Positions 28,273 through 36,535 of a DNA stretch of 64,000 nt are shown piece after piece (the first letter of the stretch is position 1; the number at the start of each line of letters is the position of its first letter). The stretch is from Paraburkholderia sp. Tr-20389 (GTDB lineage: Bacteria; Pseudomonadota; Gammaproteobacteria; Burkholderiales; Burkholderiaceae), in assembly GCF_017104565.1 (NCBI RefSeq), contig NZ_JAAGPD010000046.1, positions 27,336 to 91,335 of the forward strand. Reading direction: 5' to 3'. A program made the translations under genes and the position numbers. The notes beneath the pieces are model-generated. The model saw nothing but the letters and a program-made list of their open reading frames with translations, was not told the origin of the DNA and did not search any database.

Positions 28273-28317
28273 CGTGACACGCTGGAGTGGCGTTCAGGCA
28301 TAAACGCCACTGTCACG
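28273..28317. terminator. Large stem-loop downstream of cdiB
   Basis: Inner arms AGTGGCGTT and AACGCCACT (9 bp, 8-nt loop) are extended by outer arms CGTGAC and GTCACG, with a 7-nt bulge on one side. About 80 nt after cdiB, with no U-run; likely the 3' end or a stabilising structure of the cdi transcript. Confidence 0.45.
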
Positions 28318-28405
28318 GCTTTAGCACGCGACCGGGGGTATGGCGCGCCTTGCCGTCCCCCTTGACGGTCAGCAGGAAATCGCGGTTGATGTTGATGCGC
28401 GCCAT
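28313..28405 (-). CDS. Possible 30-residue peptide
   Basis: MARININRDFLLTVKGDGKARHTPGRVLKP would be encoded leftward (read as two overlapping parts: MARININRDFLLTVK and GDGKARHTPGRVLKP). A GGGAGAGAG site stands 5-6 nt before the ATG, which is unusually good for a random frame, and the peptide has a plausible basic composition. Its stop codon lies inside the hairpin at 28273-28317. I do not recognise it; it may equally be the tail of a decayed gene. Confidence 0.3.
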   Translation of the reverse strand: MARININRDFLLTVKGDGKARHTPGRVLKP

Positions 28406-28609
28406 TTTTTGCTCTCTCCCTGCGTCGTAGAACCGACACTGCACAGGGGCAACGCTTGAAGTGCGAAGACAAAACGCGGATGCCAGCGAAACCGCAAACC
28501 CAGCACGCGCAGCAAAAATCCGATCACCACAAAAACCCACATAAAACAACAAAATTACGCAATAATCTCCATCCGCCCAATCTCCAACGTTGCCCGCCCA
28601 GCGCCCCCA

Positions 28610-29446
28610 ATGCAGAGCTCCGTCGTCCTGTTAGTCCTCTTATCCGCGATGCTCCACGCGAGCTGGAACGCTTTCCTGCGTCTGGCGGAAGACCGCATCT
28701 GGCTGCTGGGCATGATGTCGATTCCATACATCGCGGTGAGCGCAATCGGCGTAATCGTGCTGCCACTCCCCGAGCCAGGAGCATGGTCCTACATCGCCGC
28801 TTCGGTCATCCTCGAATTCGGCTATTGCCTCGCACTCATCCGCGCCTACCGCAGCGGCGACTTCGGCCAGATCTATCCAATCGCGCGAGGACTCTCGCCA
28901 CTACTCGTCTTCGCAGGCGCGCTCGTGTTCGCACACGAAACCCTGAAACCCCTTGCAGCGACAGGCGTCGCGCTGGTCTCGATCGGCATCGTGTCGCTCG
29001 CGTTTCGCCGCGACATGCGCTTCTCCGGCGAAAGCGTGCCCTACGCCCTACTGACAGGACTCTTCATCTCGGCATATTCCGTCGTCGACGGCATCGGCGC
29101 GCGCGTCGCGGGCAACGGGCTCAGCTACATCATGTGGGTCTATCTGCTCTGGAACGTGCCGCAGTTTCTGCTCGTGTGGCACTGGCGCGGCGGCGCAAAA
29201 GGACTCTTCACGTCGCGCGACACGATGCTCAAAGGCATGCTGTCAGGCGTGATCGCGTTGAGCGCCTATTGCCTCATCATCGAGGCCTATCGCTTTCTTC
29301 CCATCGCGATGGTCTCCGCGCTGCGCGAACTCAGTTCCATTTTCGCCGTGCTGATCGGCTTCTCGTTCATGCACGAACGGCTCACGCCGCGCCGCATATT
29401 CGCGTGCACGCTGGTCACGCTCGGCGCGGTTCTGATCCGCCTCTAA
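28610..29446 (+). CDS. EamA/DMT-family permease
   Basis: 278-residue inner-membrane protein of the drug/metabolite transporter superfamily with ten predicted helices in two EamA repeats (about 1-138 and 145-278). Typical features are ASWNAFLRL near the start, RAYRSGDFGQIYPIARGLSPLLV at the end of repeat one, and the closing ERLTPRRIFACTLVTLGAVLI. Probable role is efflux or uptake of a small amine, amino acid or nucleoside-like solute; the substrate cannot be told from sequence. It is convergent with the MocR-type regulator gene, with only 15 nt between the stops. Confidence 0.88.
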   Translation: MQSSVVLLVLLSAMLHASWNAFLRLAEDRIWLLGMMSIPYIAVSAIGVIVLPLPEPGAWSYIAASVILEFGYCLALIRAYRSGDFGQIYPIARGLSPLLVFAGALVFAHETLKPLAATGVALVSIGIVSLAFRRDMRFSGESVPYALLTGLFISAYSVVDGIGARVAGNGLSYIMWVYLLWNVPQFLLVWHWRGGAKGLFTSRDTMLKGMLSGVIALSAYCLIIEAYRFLPIAMVSALRELSSIFAVLIGFSFMHERLTPRRIFACTLVTLGAVLIRL

Positions 29447-29461
29447 GGCTTCGCGCGCCGA

Positions 29462-31024
29462 TCACGCGAACAGCGGGAGCGTCGTATCGATCGCGTCGGC
29501 AAGCGTGTCGAACGCGGGCGCGATCTCTTCATCGGGCACGCACGCATAGCCGATCAACAAACCCGACTGCGCGCGCGATGGCTCCGCGTAATACCCCGAC
29601 AACGGACGCACGACGATATTGCGTTCGAGCGCAGCCGCCGCGACCGCACGGTCGTCGGTGCCTTCGGGTAGCTGCATCACGAGATGCAGGCCCGCGTCGC
29701 CGCCCACTGCGGGAAGCGCATCGCCATAACGCCGCGCGGCGGCATCGAGCAAGGTCGAGCGACGCTGCCCGTACAGCGTGCGCATCTTGCGGATATGCGA
29801 CGTGAAATGCCCTTCGGCGATGAATTCCGCGAGCATCGCCTGCTGCAGCAACTGCCCTTCGCGATACAGCTCGGCGCTGGCCGTCGCGAAGCTCTCGGCG
29901 AGCGCCTCGGGTACGACCAGATAGCCGATCCGCAGCCCCGGAAACAGCGTCTTGCCGAAGCTCCCGACATAGATCACCTGCCCCGCCGTATCGAGCCCTT
30001 GCAGCGACGCAAGCGGACGGCTGCCATAGCGGTATTCGCTGTCGTAATCGTCCTCGATGATCCAGCACTGGTTCTGCCGCGCGTATTCGAGCAGCATCCG
30101 CCGGCGCGCGAGGCTCATCACCATCCCGAGCGGATACTGATGCGACGGCGTGACGAGCATCAGCTTCGGCGGATGTGCGAGATCGTCGGACGACGGGTTG
30201 ATGCCTTCGTCGTCGACGGCGATCGGGCGCGACTTCAGCCCCGACACGTGCATCACGCTGCGCACGCCCCAGTAGCACGGATCTTCCGTCCAGATCACGT
30301 CGCCGGGATCGGACAGCAGGCGCACCGCGAGATCGACGGACTGGTGAATGCCCGTCGTGACGATGATCTGCTCGGGCGTGCAGCGTACCGAGCGCGACGT
30401 GCGCAGATAGTCGGCCAGCGCGTGACGTAGCAGGGACAGGCCGCCACCGGGCGCATATGTCAACAGATCGGGCCGCAGACGACGCCAGTACTTGTTGTGC
30501 AGCCGGCTCCAGACGCGCGCCGGAAAACGCGTGACGTCGGGCACGCCAGGCATGAACGCGCCCCACTGACGCTTCGATACACCCGCGCCCGCGACCAGCC
30601 GGAAGCCCCGCTGCGACAGCGCGCGTGCGGCAGGCTGCTGCGCGTGCGGCAGCAATTTCGATTGCTGCGGCGCCAATGCCTGCTGCAACTGCCGCACAGG
30701 CGCAGAATGGGATGCCGCTGCGCCCTGCGCATCCGTCGAGCCGACGATTTCATCCGGTGACGTATCGGCGACGAACGTGCCGCGCCCGGTGGCCGACGAC
30801 ACATAGCCCTCCAGCGCAAGCTGCTCGTAGACCTGCGTGACGGTGTTGCGCGCGATGCCCAGTTCGTTAGCCAGCAGCCGCGACGACGGCACCTTGCTGC
30901 CCGCCGGAAGTTCGCGCGTGAGGATGGCCTGTTGCAACAGCCGGTGCAGCTGCCGGTAGATGGGCTGCCCGTTGCCGCGGTCGAGACGCTGGGCCAGCCA
31001 GTCGGACAACACACTCGCGCGCAT
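29462..31024 (-). CDS. MocR/GabR-type regulator (GntR HTH fused to aminotransferase fold)
   Basis: 520 residues. The N-terminal winged helix (about 15-85: PIYRQLHRLLQQAI, PSSRLLANELGIARNTVTQVYEQL, GYVSSATGRGTFV) is joined by a linker to a PLP-dependent fold-type I aminotransferase domain (about 150-515) with the SFGKT lysine region (GSFGKTLFPGLRIGYLV). Such proteins bind PLP and an amino substrate to control transcription. It is divergent from gabT across a 120-base gap with a palindrome, so it most likely activates gabT/gabD in response to GABA. The ATG at 31024 has an AGGAG site; the reading frame continues far upstream, but that part is not coding. Confidence 0.92.
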   Translation of the reverse strand: MRASVLSDWLAQRLDRGNGQPIYRQLHRLLQQAILTRELPAGSKVPSSRLLANELGIARNTVTQVYEQLALEGYVSSATGRGTFVADTSPDEIVGSTDAQGAAASHSAPVRQLQQALAPQQSKLLPHAQQPAARALSQRGFRLVAGAGVSKRQWGAFMPGVPDVTRFPARVWSRLHNKYWRRLRPDLLTYAPGGGLSLLRHALADYLRTSRSVRCTPEQIIVTTGIHQSVDLAVRLLSDPGDVIWTEDPCYWGVRSVMHVSGLKSRPIAVDDEGINPSSDDLAHPPKLMLVTPSHQYPLGMVMSLARRRMLLEYARQNQCWIIEDDYDSEYRYGSRPLASLQGLDTAGQVIYVGSFGKTLFPGLRIGYLVVPEALAESFATASAELYREGQLLQQAMLAEFIAEGHFTSHIRKMRTLYGQRRSTLLDAAARRYGDALPAVGGDAGLHLVMQLPEGTDDRAVAAAALERNIVVRPLSGYYAEPSRAQSGLLIGYACVPDEEIAPAFDTLADAIDTTLPLFA

Positions 31025-31028
31025 GAAA

Positions 31029-31087
31029 TTGGCTCCTGATTTTTTACCGAAATGGCTCTGAAATTTAGAGCCAAATCTGATTATAGT
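31029..31087. promoter_or_regulatory. Candidate operator/promoter between the MocR gene and gabT
   Basis: Inverted repeat TGGCTCT (31053-31059) and AGAGCCA (31067-31073) with a 7-nt spacer, plus a further TTGGCTC (31029-31035) that forms a direct repeat with ATGGCTC 23 nt away. TATAGT (31082-31087) would be the gabT -10, so the palindrome covers its -35 area. Direct plus inverted copies are usual for MocR regulators. Confidence 0.5.
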
Positions 31088-31144
31088 CGCTGCATGTGCC
31101 GCGATGAACGCGGGCGCCCGAACGAACCCCAACAGGAGATCTCC

Positions 31145-32428
31145 GTGAAGAATGCTGAACTGAAGAGCCGCAAGGACGCCGCCACGCCGCGCGGCGTGGG
31201 CGTGATGTGCGATTTCTACGCTGCGCGTGCCGAGAATGCGGAGCTGTGGGACGTCGAGGGCCGCCGCTTCATCGATTTCGCGGCGGGCATCGCCGTGTGC
31301 AACACGGGACATCGTCATCCGAAGATCGTCGAGGCCGTGCGCGCCCAACTGGACCACTTCACGCACACGGCTTACCAGATCGTGCCGTATGCGTCGTATG
31401 TCGAGCTGGCCGAGAAGATCAACGAGCGCGCACCTGGCGACTATCCGAAGAAGACCGCCTTCTTCACGACGGGTGCCGAAGCCGTTGAAAACGCGATCAA
31501 GATCGCGCGCGCCTATACGGGCCGTCCGGGCGTGATCGCATTCACGGGCGGCTTCCATGGCCGCACGATGATGGGCATGGCGCTGACGGGCAAGGTCGCG
31601 CCGTACAAGTTGAGCTTCGGCCCGTTCCCGGCCGATGTTTTCCACGCACCGTTCCCGAATCCGCTGCATGGCGTGACGACGGCGGACTCGCTGAAGGCGA
31701 TCGAATTCCTGTTCAAGGCCGACATCGACCCGAAGCGCGTCGCGGCGATCATTTTCGAGCCGGTGCAAGGTGAAGGCGGCTTCTATCCGGCGCCGGCCGA
31801 GTTCGTGCGTGCGCTGCGCAAGCTGTGCAACGAGCACGGCATTCTGCTGATCGCGGACGAAGTGCAAACGGGTTTTGCACGTACGGGCAAGCTGTTCGCG
31901 ATGAACCACTATGACGTGGTGCCCGACCTGATGACGATGGCGAAGAGCCTCGCGGGCGGCATGCCGCTGTCGGGCGTCGTCGGCCGTGCGGATGTGATGG
32001 ATGCGGCTGCGCCGGGCGGACTGGGCGGCACGTATGCGGGCAATCCGCTCGCGGTGGCATCGGCGCATGCCGTGCTCGACATCATCGATGAAGAGAAGCT
32101 TTGCGAGCGGGCCGTTGTGCTGGGCGACAAGCTGAAGGCGAAGCTGACTGCGCTGCAGTCGGAAGTGCCGCAGATCGCCGATGTTCGCGGGCCGGGCGGC
32201 ATGATAGCTGTCGAGTTCTGCAAGCCGGGTACGACCGAGGCGGATGCCGATTTCACGAAGCGGGTGCAGGCTCGCGCGCTCGAGCGCGGTTTGCTGTTGC
32301 TGGTGTGTGGTGTTTATTCGAACGTTGTTCGGTTCTTGTTTCCGTTGACTATTCAAGATTCTGTCTTCGATGAAGCTGTTTCGATTCTCGAAGAGGTGTT
32401 GAAAGAGACTGTTGGCGTCGTGGCCTGA
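31145..32428 (+). CDS. gabT: 4-aminobutyrate aminotransferase
   Basis: 427-residue PLP enzyme (class III aminotransferase) converting GABA and 2-oxoglutarate to succinate semialdehyde and glutamate. The GTG at 31145 has an AGGAG site 7 nt upstream and gives the family start length. Visible motifs: NTGHRHPKIVEAV, TTGAEAVENAIKIARAYT (PLP phosphate), GGFHGRT, IIFEPVQGEGGF, ADEVQTGFARTGK, and the PLP-lysine in MAKSLAGG (about Lys267). The next gene is gabD, separated by a 900-base repeat block, so the two may have separate transcripts despite acting in one pathway. Confidence 0.95.
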   Translation: MKNAELKSRKDAATPRGVGVMCDFYAARAENAELWDVEGRRFIDFAAGIAVCNTGHRHPKIVEAVRAQLDHFTHTAYQIVPYASYVELAEKINERAPGDYPKKTAFFTTGAEAVENAIKIARAYTGRPGVIAFTGGFHGRTMMGMALTGKVAPYKLSFGPFPADVFHAPFPNPLHGVTTADSLKAIEFLFKADIDPKRVAAIIFEPVQGEGGFYPAPAEFVRALRKLCNEHGILLIADEVQTGFARTGKLFAMNHYDVVPDLMTMAKSLAGGMPLSGVVGRADVMDAAAPGGLGGTYAGNPLAVASAHAVLDIIDEEKLCERAVVLGDKLKAKLTALQSEVPQIADVRGPGGMIAVEFCKPGTTEADADFTKRVQARALERGLLLLVCGVYSNVVRFLFPLTIQDSVFDEAVSILEEVLKETVGVVA

Positions 32429-33331
32429 TTTTTTCTTTGCCTGCGGCGGCTGTTTTGTCACTGGCATCCGCGGTTTGCTTTTCGCTTTCGCTGGCATCCG
32501 CGGTTTGCTTTTCGCTTTCGCTGGCATCCGCGGTTTGCTTTTCGCTTTCGCTGGCATCCGCGATTTGCTTTTCGCTTTCGCTGGCATCCGCGGTTTCATG
32601 TCGGTGTTCAGGCGTCGCCCCTGTGCGGGGCGGCACCTACTTTTCTTTGCAGCGGCAAAGAAAAGTAGGCAAAAGAAAGCCGCTAACACCGCCAATGCTA
32701 ATGATTGCCTGCGGGCCCCCAACGGGTCCCGCACTTCACACGACGACACTTTGTTTTGCGCGCGTTGCCAGCGCGCTGAGCGAGCGCATCACCCACTCCA
32801 GTCACCCGTAGCGCAACCAGCGGCATCGAATCGTCTGCGCCGCCCAGGTGGCAAACTGTGTGTAGGCCATCTCGACATAGAGCCTCCACTCCGGACTGAA
32901 AAGCGGGATCGGTGTCGTAGGAACGCGAACGCATACGGTGCGACAACCTACACACAGTTTGCCACCTGGGCGGCGGCAGACGTTGGGTAACGCAATTCGT
33001 GACGCGGGAGTTTGAAGTGGGGGATGCGTGCAGTTAGCACGCTGGCAACGCGCATGAAATAGCGCGGTGCCGCGTGAAGCGTAAGAACGGTTGGGGGCCC
33101 GCAGGCAAGAACAAGGATTGGCGGTGTGAGCCCGCTTTCTTTGCTTACTTTCTTTGCGGCGGCAAAGAAAGTGAGTGCCGCCCCGCACAGGGGCAACGCA
33201 TGAACGACCAACACCAAAACGCGGATGCCAGCAAAAGCAAAAAACCAAAAACCAGAAACCAAAACGGCGAAGCCCGCGCCGAGAAGGCAACAATGGCGAC
33301 TGCGTCGCAGACATATCCAAAGGACAAACCA
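32429..33331. repeat. Large imperfect inverted repeat between gabT and gabD
   Basis: The 900-base gap consists of two oppositely oriented copies of one intergenic element. Outer arms (about 32581-32672 and 33148-33233) share GCGGATGCCAGC, GCACAGGGGC and an internal dyad CTTTCTTTGC/GCAAAGAAAG. Inner arms include a perfect 28-base pair of inverted repeats at 32839-32866 and 32947-32974, separated by 80 nt. Short blocks of the same element occur after cdiB (28441-28487). No real gene is seen; reading frames through it have biased composition and no ribosome sites. Confidence 0.85.
32461..32596. repeat. 30-bp tandem repeat array
   Basis: Four complete head-to-tail copies of a 30-base unit beginning CTGGCATCCGCGGTTTGCTT and ending TTCGCTTTCG (fourth copy with one G-to-A change), plus 16 bases of a fifth. 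There are no spacers, so it is not a CRISPR array. It looks like slippage expansion of the end of the inverted repeat element. Being a multiple of three, the array stays open in several frames. Confidence 0.95.
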
Positions 33332-34798
33332 ATGACTGACCTGCGTAGCAAACTCAAAGACCCTTCCTTGCTGCAAAGCAAGGCCTACATCAATGGCGAA
33401 TGGCAACACGCCGACAACAACGAAACCTTCGAGGTGCTGAACCCGGCAACCGGCGAGCATATCGCCGAGATCCCCCGAATGGGCGCCCAGGAAACCCGCC
33501 GCGCAATCGAAGCAGCCAACACAGCCTGGCCCGCCTGGAAGGCAAAAACGGGCAAACAACGCGCAGAAATCCTGCGCAAATGGAACGACCTGATGCTGGC
33601 CAACGCCGACGATCTGGCGTTGATCCTCACCACCGAACAAGGCAAGCCGCTCGCGGAAGCAAAAGGCGAAATCGGCTATGCAGCCTCGTTCCTCGAATGG
33701 TTCGGCGAAGAAGCCAAACGCGTCTATGGCGATACGATTCCGACCGTCGCCAACGACAAGCGCATCGTCGTGACCAAGGAACCCGTCGGCGTCTGCGCTG
33801 CCATTACGCCGTGGAATTTCCCCGCTGCGATGATCACCCGCAAGGTCGGCCCGGCACTCGCGGCAGGCTGCCCGATCATCGTCAAGCCCGCTGAAGCGAC
33901 GCCGCTTTCGGCACTCGCACTTGCAGTGCTGGCCGAGCGCGCCGGCGTACCCGCCGGCGTCTTCAGCATCGTCACCGGCGATCCGAAACCGATCGGCGGC
34001 GAAATGACAGGCAACGCGCTCGTGCGCAAGCTGTCGTTCACTGGTTCGACGGGCGTGGGTCGTCTGCTGATGGCGCAATGCGCGCCGACCGTCAAGAAGG
34101 TATCGCTGGAACTGGGCGGCAATGCACCGTTCATCGTGTTCGACGACGCCGATCTCGATGCAGCCGTCGAAGGCGCCATCGCATCGAAGTACCGCAACAG
34201 CGGCCAGACCTGCGTGTGCACGAACCGCTTCTACGTGCATGACAGCGTCTACGATGCATTCGCCGCAAAGCTGGCTGCCGCCGTGACGAAACTCAAGGTC
34301 GGCTACGGCACCGAGCAAGGCGTGCAGCAAGGTCCGCTGATCAACGAAGCAGCCGTACTGAAGGTCGAATCGCATATCGAAGACGCGCTCGGCAAGGGCG
34401 CACGCGTCGTCACGGGCGGCAAGCGTCATGCGCTCGGTCATGGCTTCTTCGAACCGACGGTGCTCGCCGATGTCACGCCTGAGATGAAGGTCGCGCGCGA
34501 TGAGACCTTCGGCCCGCTGGCGCCGCTATTCCGCTTCTCGTCCGACGAGGAAGTGATCGAGATGGCAAACAGCACCGAATACGGCCTCGCCTCGTATTTC
34601 TACAGCCGCGATATCGGCCGCATCTGGCGCGTTGCCGAAGCCCTCGAATTCGGCATGGTCGGGATCAACACGGGCGCCATCTCGAACGAAGTTGCACCGT
34701 TCGGCGGCGTCAAGCAGTCGGGGCTGGGACGCGAAGGGTCGCACTACGGGATCGACGAGTATGTCGTGATCAAGTACATGTGCATCGGCGGTGTTTGA
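33332..34798 (+). CDS. gabD: Succinate-semialdehyde dehydrogenase (NADP+)
   Basis: 488-residue aldehyde dehydrogenase, second step of the GABA shunt, giving succinate. The ATG at 33332 has an AAGGA site 7 nt upstream; the open frame extends into the repeat but that part is not coding. Motifs: TPWNFPAAMITRKVGPALAAGC, FTGSTGVGRLL (NADP binding), LELGGNAPF with catalytic Glu260, GQTCVC with nucleophile Cys294, and EVAPFGGVKQSGLGREGS. The GabD subclass is supported by AINGEWQ-like start and SLLQSKAYING. A strong hairpin follows, shared with the convergent tetR-type gene. Confidence 0.95.
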   Translation: MTDLRSKLKDPSLLQSKAYINGEWQHADNNETFEVLNPATGEHIAEIPRMGAQETRRAIEAANTAWPAWKAKTGKQRAEILRKWNDLMLANADDLALILTTEQGKPLAEAKGEIGYAASFLEWFGEEAKRVYGDTIPTVANDKRIVVTKEPVGVCAAITPWNFPAAMITRKVGPALAAGCPIIVKPAEATPLSALALAVLAERAGVPAGVFSIVTGDPKPIGGEMTGNALVRKLSFTGSTGVGRLLMAQCAPTVKKVSLELGGNAPFIVFDDADLDAAVEGAIASKYRNSGQTCVCTNRFYVHDSVYDAFAAKLAAAVTKLKVGYGTEQGVQQGPLINEAAVLKVESHIEDALGKGARVVTGGKRHALGHGFFEPTVLADVTPEMKVARDETFGPLAPLFRFSSDEEVIEMANSTEYGLASYFYSRDIGRIWRVAEALEFGMVGINTGAISNEVAPFGGVKQSGLGREGSHYGIDEYVVIKYMCIGGV

Positions 34799-34807
34799 GT
34801 GATGCCT

Positions 34808-34848
34808 TGTCTGCGACGCCGGCCGATGTATCGCCGCCGTCGCAGACA
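34808..34848. terminator. Bidirectional hairpin between gabD and the TetR-type gene
   Basis: TGTCTGCGACG (34808-34818) and CGTCGCAGACA (34838-34848) form an 11-bp perfect stem between two convergent stop codons. The 19-nt loop can form a further short GC stem. No clear U-run. Confidence 0.6.
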
Positions 34849-34871
34849 TTCTGCAATGCACCCTGAAAGCC

Positions 34872-35471
34872 TCAAGTCGCAACCTTCTTGCGTGTTTTCT
34901 TCGCTGCCGGCTTCTGATTCACCCACGACGCCTCGTCGAGCAGGCGGTCGAACAGCCGGTTCATCATCGACTCCGGCAAATGCGACATCCCAAGCAGCGC
35001 GTTGAACGCGAGCCCGCTGGCCGCAAAGTAGCGCAGTAAGGAAAGTTCGAGATCGCTCGACTCTTCCCGCATCTTCTTCATTCTCTCGACATCCGTCGCC
35101 TTCATTTCCGCCAGAAGTTCGGGGTTCTCGACCAGTGCGGCCAGTACGGCACGCGCGACGGAATGCGGTTGCTTGACGGATTCCCGGTAAATAGCGATCT
35201 GCGATGACAGGCACGGTTCCGTCTTCGCGGCCCCCGCCTTCGCCATATGCTCGTGCCCGATCCGCTCGAATTGCTGCCGCTGATGATCCAGCAATGCCTT
35301 GAGCACGCCGTCTTTCGTGCGGAACTGATGCAGCAATCCGCCTTTGCTGATGCCGCTTTCGCGCGACAGCGAATCGAACGTGAGCCCGCCCACGCCTTCT
35401 CGCGTGAGAATCGACAGTGCGGCCTCGATAGCCTTCTTGCGGGTATTTTCCGAGCGGGTCTGGTTATCCAT
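34872..35471 (-). CDS. TetR-family transcriptional regulator
   Basis: 199 residues from the ATG at 35471 (MDNQTRSENTRKKAIEAAL). The N-terminal HTH is clear: AALSILTREGVGGLTFDSLSRESGISKGGLLHQFRTKDGVLKALL, residues about 14-60. The C-terminal ligand domain is of the TetR_C type with a Lys-rich tail (KPAAKKTRKKVAT). Longer starts at 35492 and 35627 are possible but not supported by ribosome sites. It faces a DUF3313 lipoprotein gene across a region carrying an 18-base palindrome, so it probably represses itself and the lipoprotein/MCE gene pair. Confidence 0.88.
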   Translation of the reverse strand: MDNQTRSENTRKKAIEAALSILTREGVGGLTFDSLSRESGISKGGLLHQFRTKDGVLKALLDHQRQQFERIGHEHMAKAGAAKTEPCLSSQIAIYRESVKQPHSVARAVLAALVENPELLAEMKATDVERMKKMREESSDLELSLLRYFAASGLAFNALLGMSHLPESMMNRLFDRLLDEASWVNQKPAAKKTRKKVAT

Positions 35472-35625
35472 TGATCGTAAAGGTGACGTCATTCGAGCCC
35501 GTCGGCCGTCTGTTCGCCGAAGCCTCGGCCCGGAAAGCCGGGCACGCGAGGCGCCAAAACCTGCAAACAGATCATCGCCCGAACCGGGAGACCCAGATTG
35601 TACGCTCGACCTCTTTTTAACAAAC

Positions 35626-35643
35626 AAACCGGATAGACGGTTT
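35626..35643. promoter_or_regulatory. Candidate TetR operator
   Basis: AAACCG-GATAGA-CGGTTT, a perfect 6-6-6 dyad in the divergent promoter region, about 155 nt from the regulator start and about 98 nt from the lipoprotein start. Form and place fit a TetR-family operator. Confidence 0.55.
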
Positions 35644-35740
35644 ACATCTTAAAAAGGCGATGCTACGCTTCGGCCACATCGGTTCATGCACGAACCGACA
35701 TCTCCGCCGACTCCGACATTCACCTGCAAGGAAACGTTAA

Positions 35741-36403
35741 ATGCCCACGCCGAGACTCGCCCCGCTTCTTTTTGTCTGTACCTTCGCGCTTGCCATGACG
35801 GCGTGTTCGAGTGTGCAGCCCGTTGCCTATTCGGGCATTTCGTCATCGCAACAAATGAAGCAGAACCGCGGCGATGATGCGACCAAGGTGCCTTACCGGT
35901 ACGCGGCGCCCGTCGTCTGGTCGCGATACACGCAGGTCATGTTCGACCCCGTCGTCGTGTATCGCGGCGGCGACAATCAGTTCGGCGATATGACGGAGGA
36001 AGACAAGAGCGCGCTCGCCGACTACATGAGCAAGACGTTTTCAACGAAACTCACGAAGCGTTTTGAAATGGCCACGCAGCCTTCACCCGCCACGTTGCGC
36101 GTCCGGCTCACGCTGACGGGCGCCGAAAAGACCACTGCGCTCGTCGGGCAGGTGATGCACTTCGATATCGCGGGCAATCTCTACAACGGCGTGCAGGCGA
36201 TCCGCGGCGGCAAGGGCGCGTTCAGCGGCTCGGTGTCATACGCCGTCGAGGTCTTCGACAGTTCCAGCGGCCGTCTGCTGAAGGCATACGTCTCGAAGCA
36301 GTATCCGAATGCAATGAATCTGCCCGCTGCATTCGGATCGCTCAGTGCGGCGCGAACCGGCCTCGACAAGGGCGCGGACGCCCTCGTAGCGCAATTGCAA
36401 TGA
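35741..36403 (+). CDS. DUF3313-type lipoprotein
   Basis: 220 residues with an AAGGAAA site. The N-terminus ends in a lipobox (AMTAC, Cys about 22), so it is a lipid-anchored envelope protein. The body matches the DUF3313 pattern: SGISSSQQM, the YTQVMFDPVVVYRG segment, then VRLTLTGAEKT and GSVSYAVEVFDSSSGRLLKAYVSKQYPNAMNL. Molecular function unknown. It lies upstream of a PqiB-like MCE gene in the same direction (gap 132 nt); together they may form an envelope lipid transport or stress unit controlled by the divergent TetR regulator. Confidence 0.82.
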   Translation: MPTPRLAPLLFVCTFALAMTACSSVQPVAYSGISSSQQMKQNRGDDATKVPYRYAAPVVWSRYTQVMFDPVVVYRGGDNQFGDMTEEDKSALADYMSKTFSTKLTKRFEMATQPSPATLRVRLTLTGAEKTTALVGQVMHFDIAGNLYNGVQAIRGGKGAFSGSVSYAVEVFDSSSGRLLKAYVSKQYPNAMNLPAAFGSLSAARTGLDKGADALVAQLQ

Positions 36404-36535
36404 GCCATCGGCCGTGACGCATGATGCGCCTGTCGGGCACTCGACGCGCAGGCTCGGCCGTCTGTGCAGATCCTGCATCGCCCGGTTGCGCAGGATCGCC
36501 AGACGTCTGCGCGATGTCGTGACGGGAGATCTGTG

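Larger units (their letters stand above)
28195..28609. other. Intergenic region after cdiB
   Basis: 415 bases holding a bulged hairpin (28273-28317), a possible 30-codon leftward reading frame (28313-28405) and, at 28441-28487, two blocks (GCACAGGGGCAACGC and AAAACGCGGATGCCAGC) also present in the gabT-gabD intergenic repeat. No conventional gene is seen. Confidence 0.5.

Noticed and set aside
32461-32596. Possible CRISPR array
   Set aside because: The 30-bp units are directly adjacent with no spacers and no cas genes are present.
31025-32749. Extension of the MocR regulator frame to 1095 codons
   Set aside because: The upstream part runs antisense through gabT and the tandem repeat; the real start is at 31024 with an AGGAG site.
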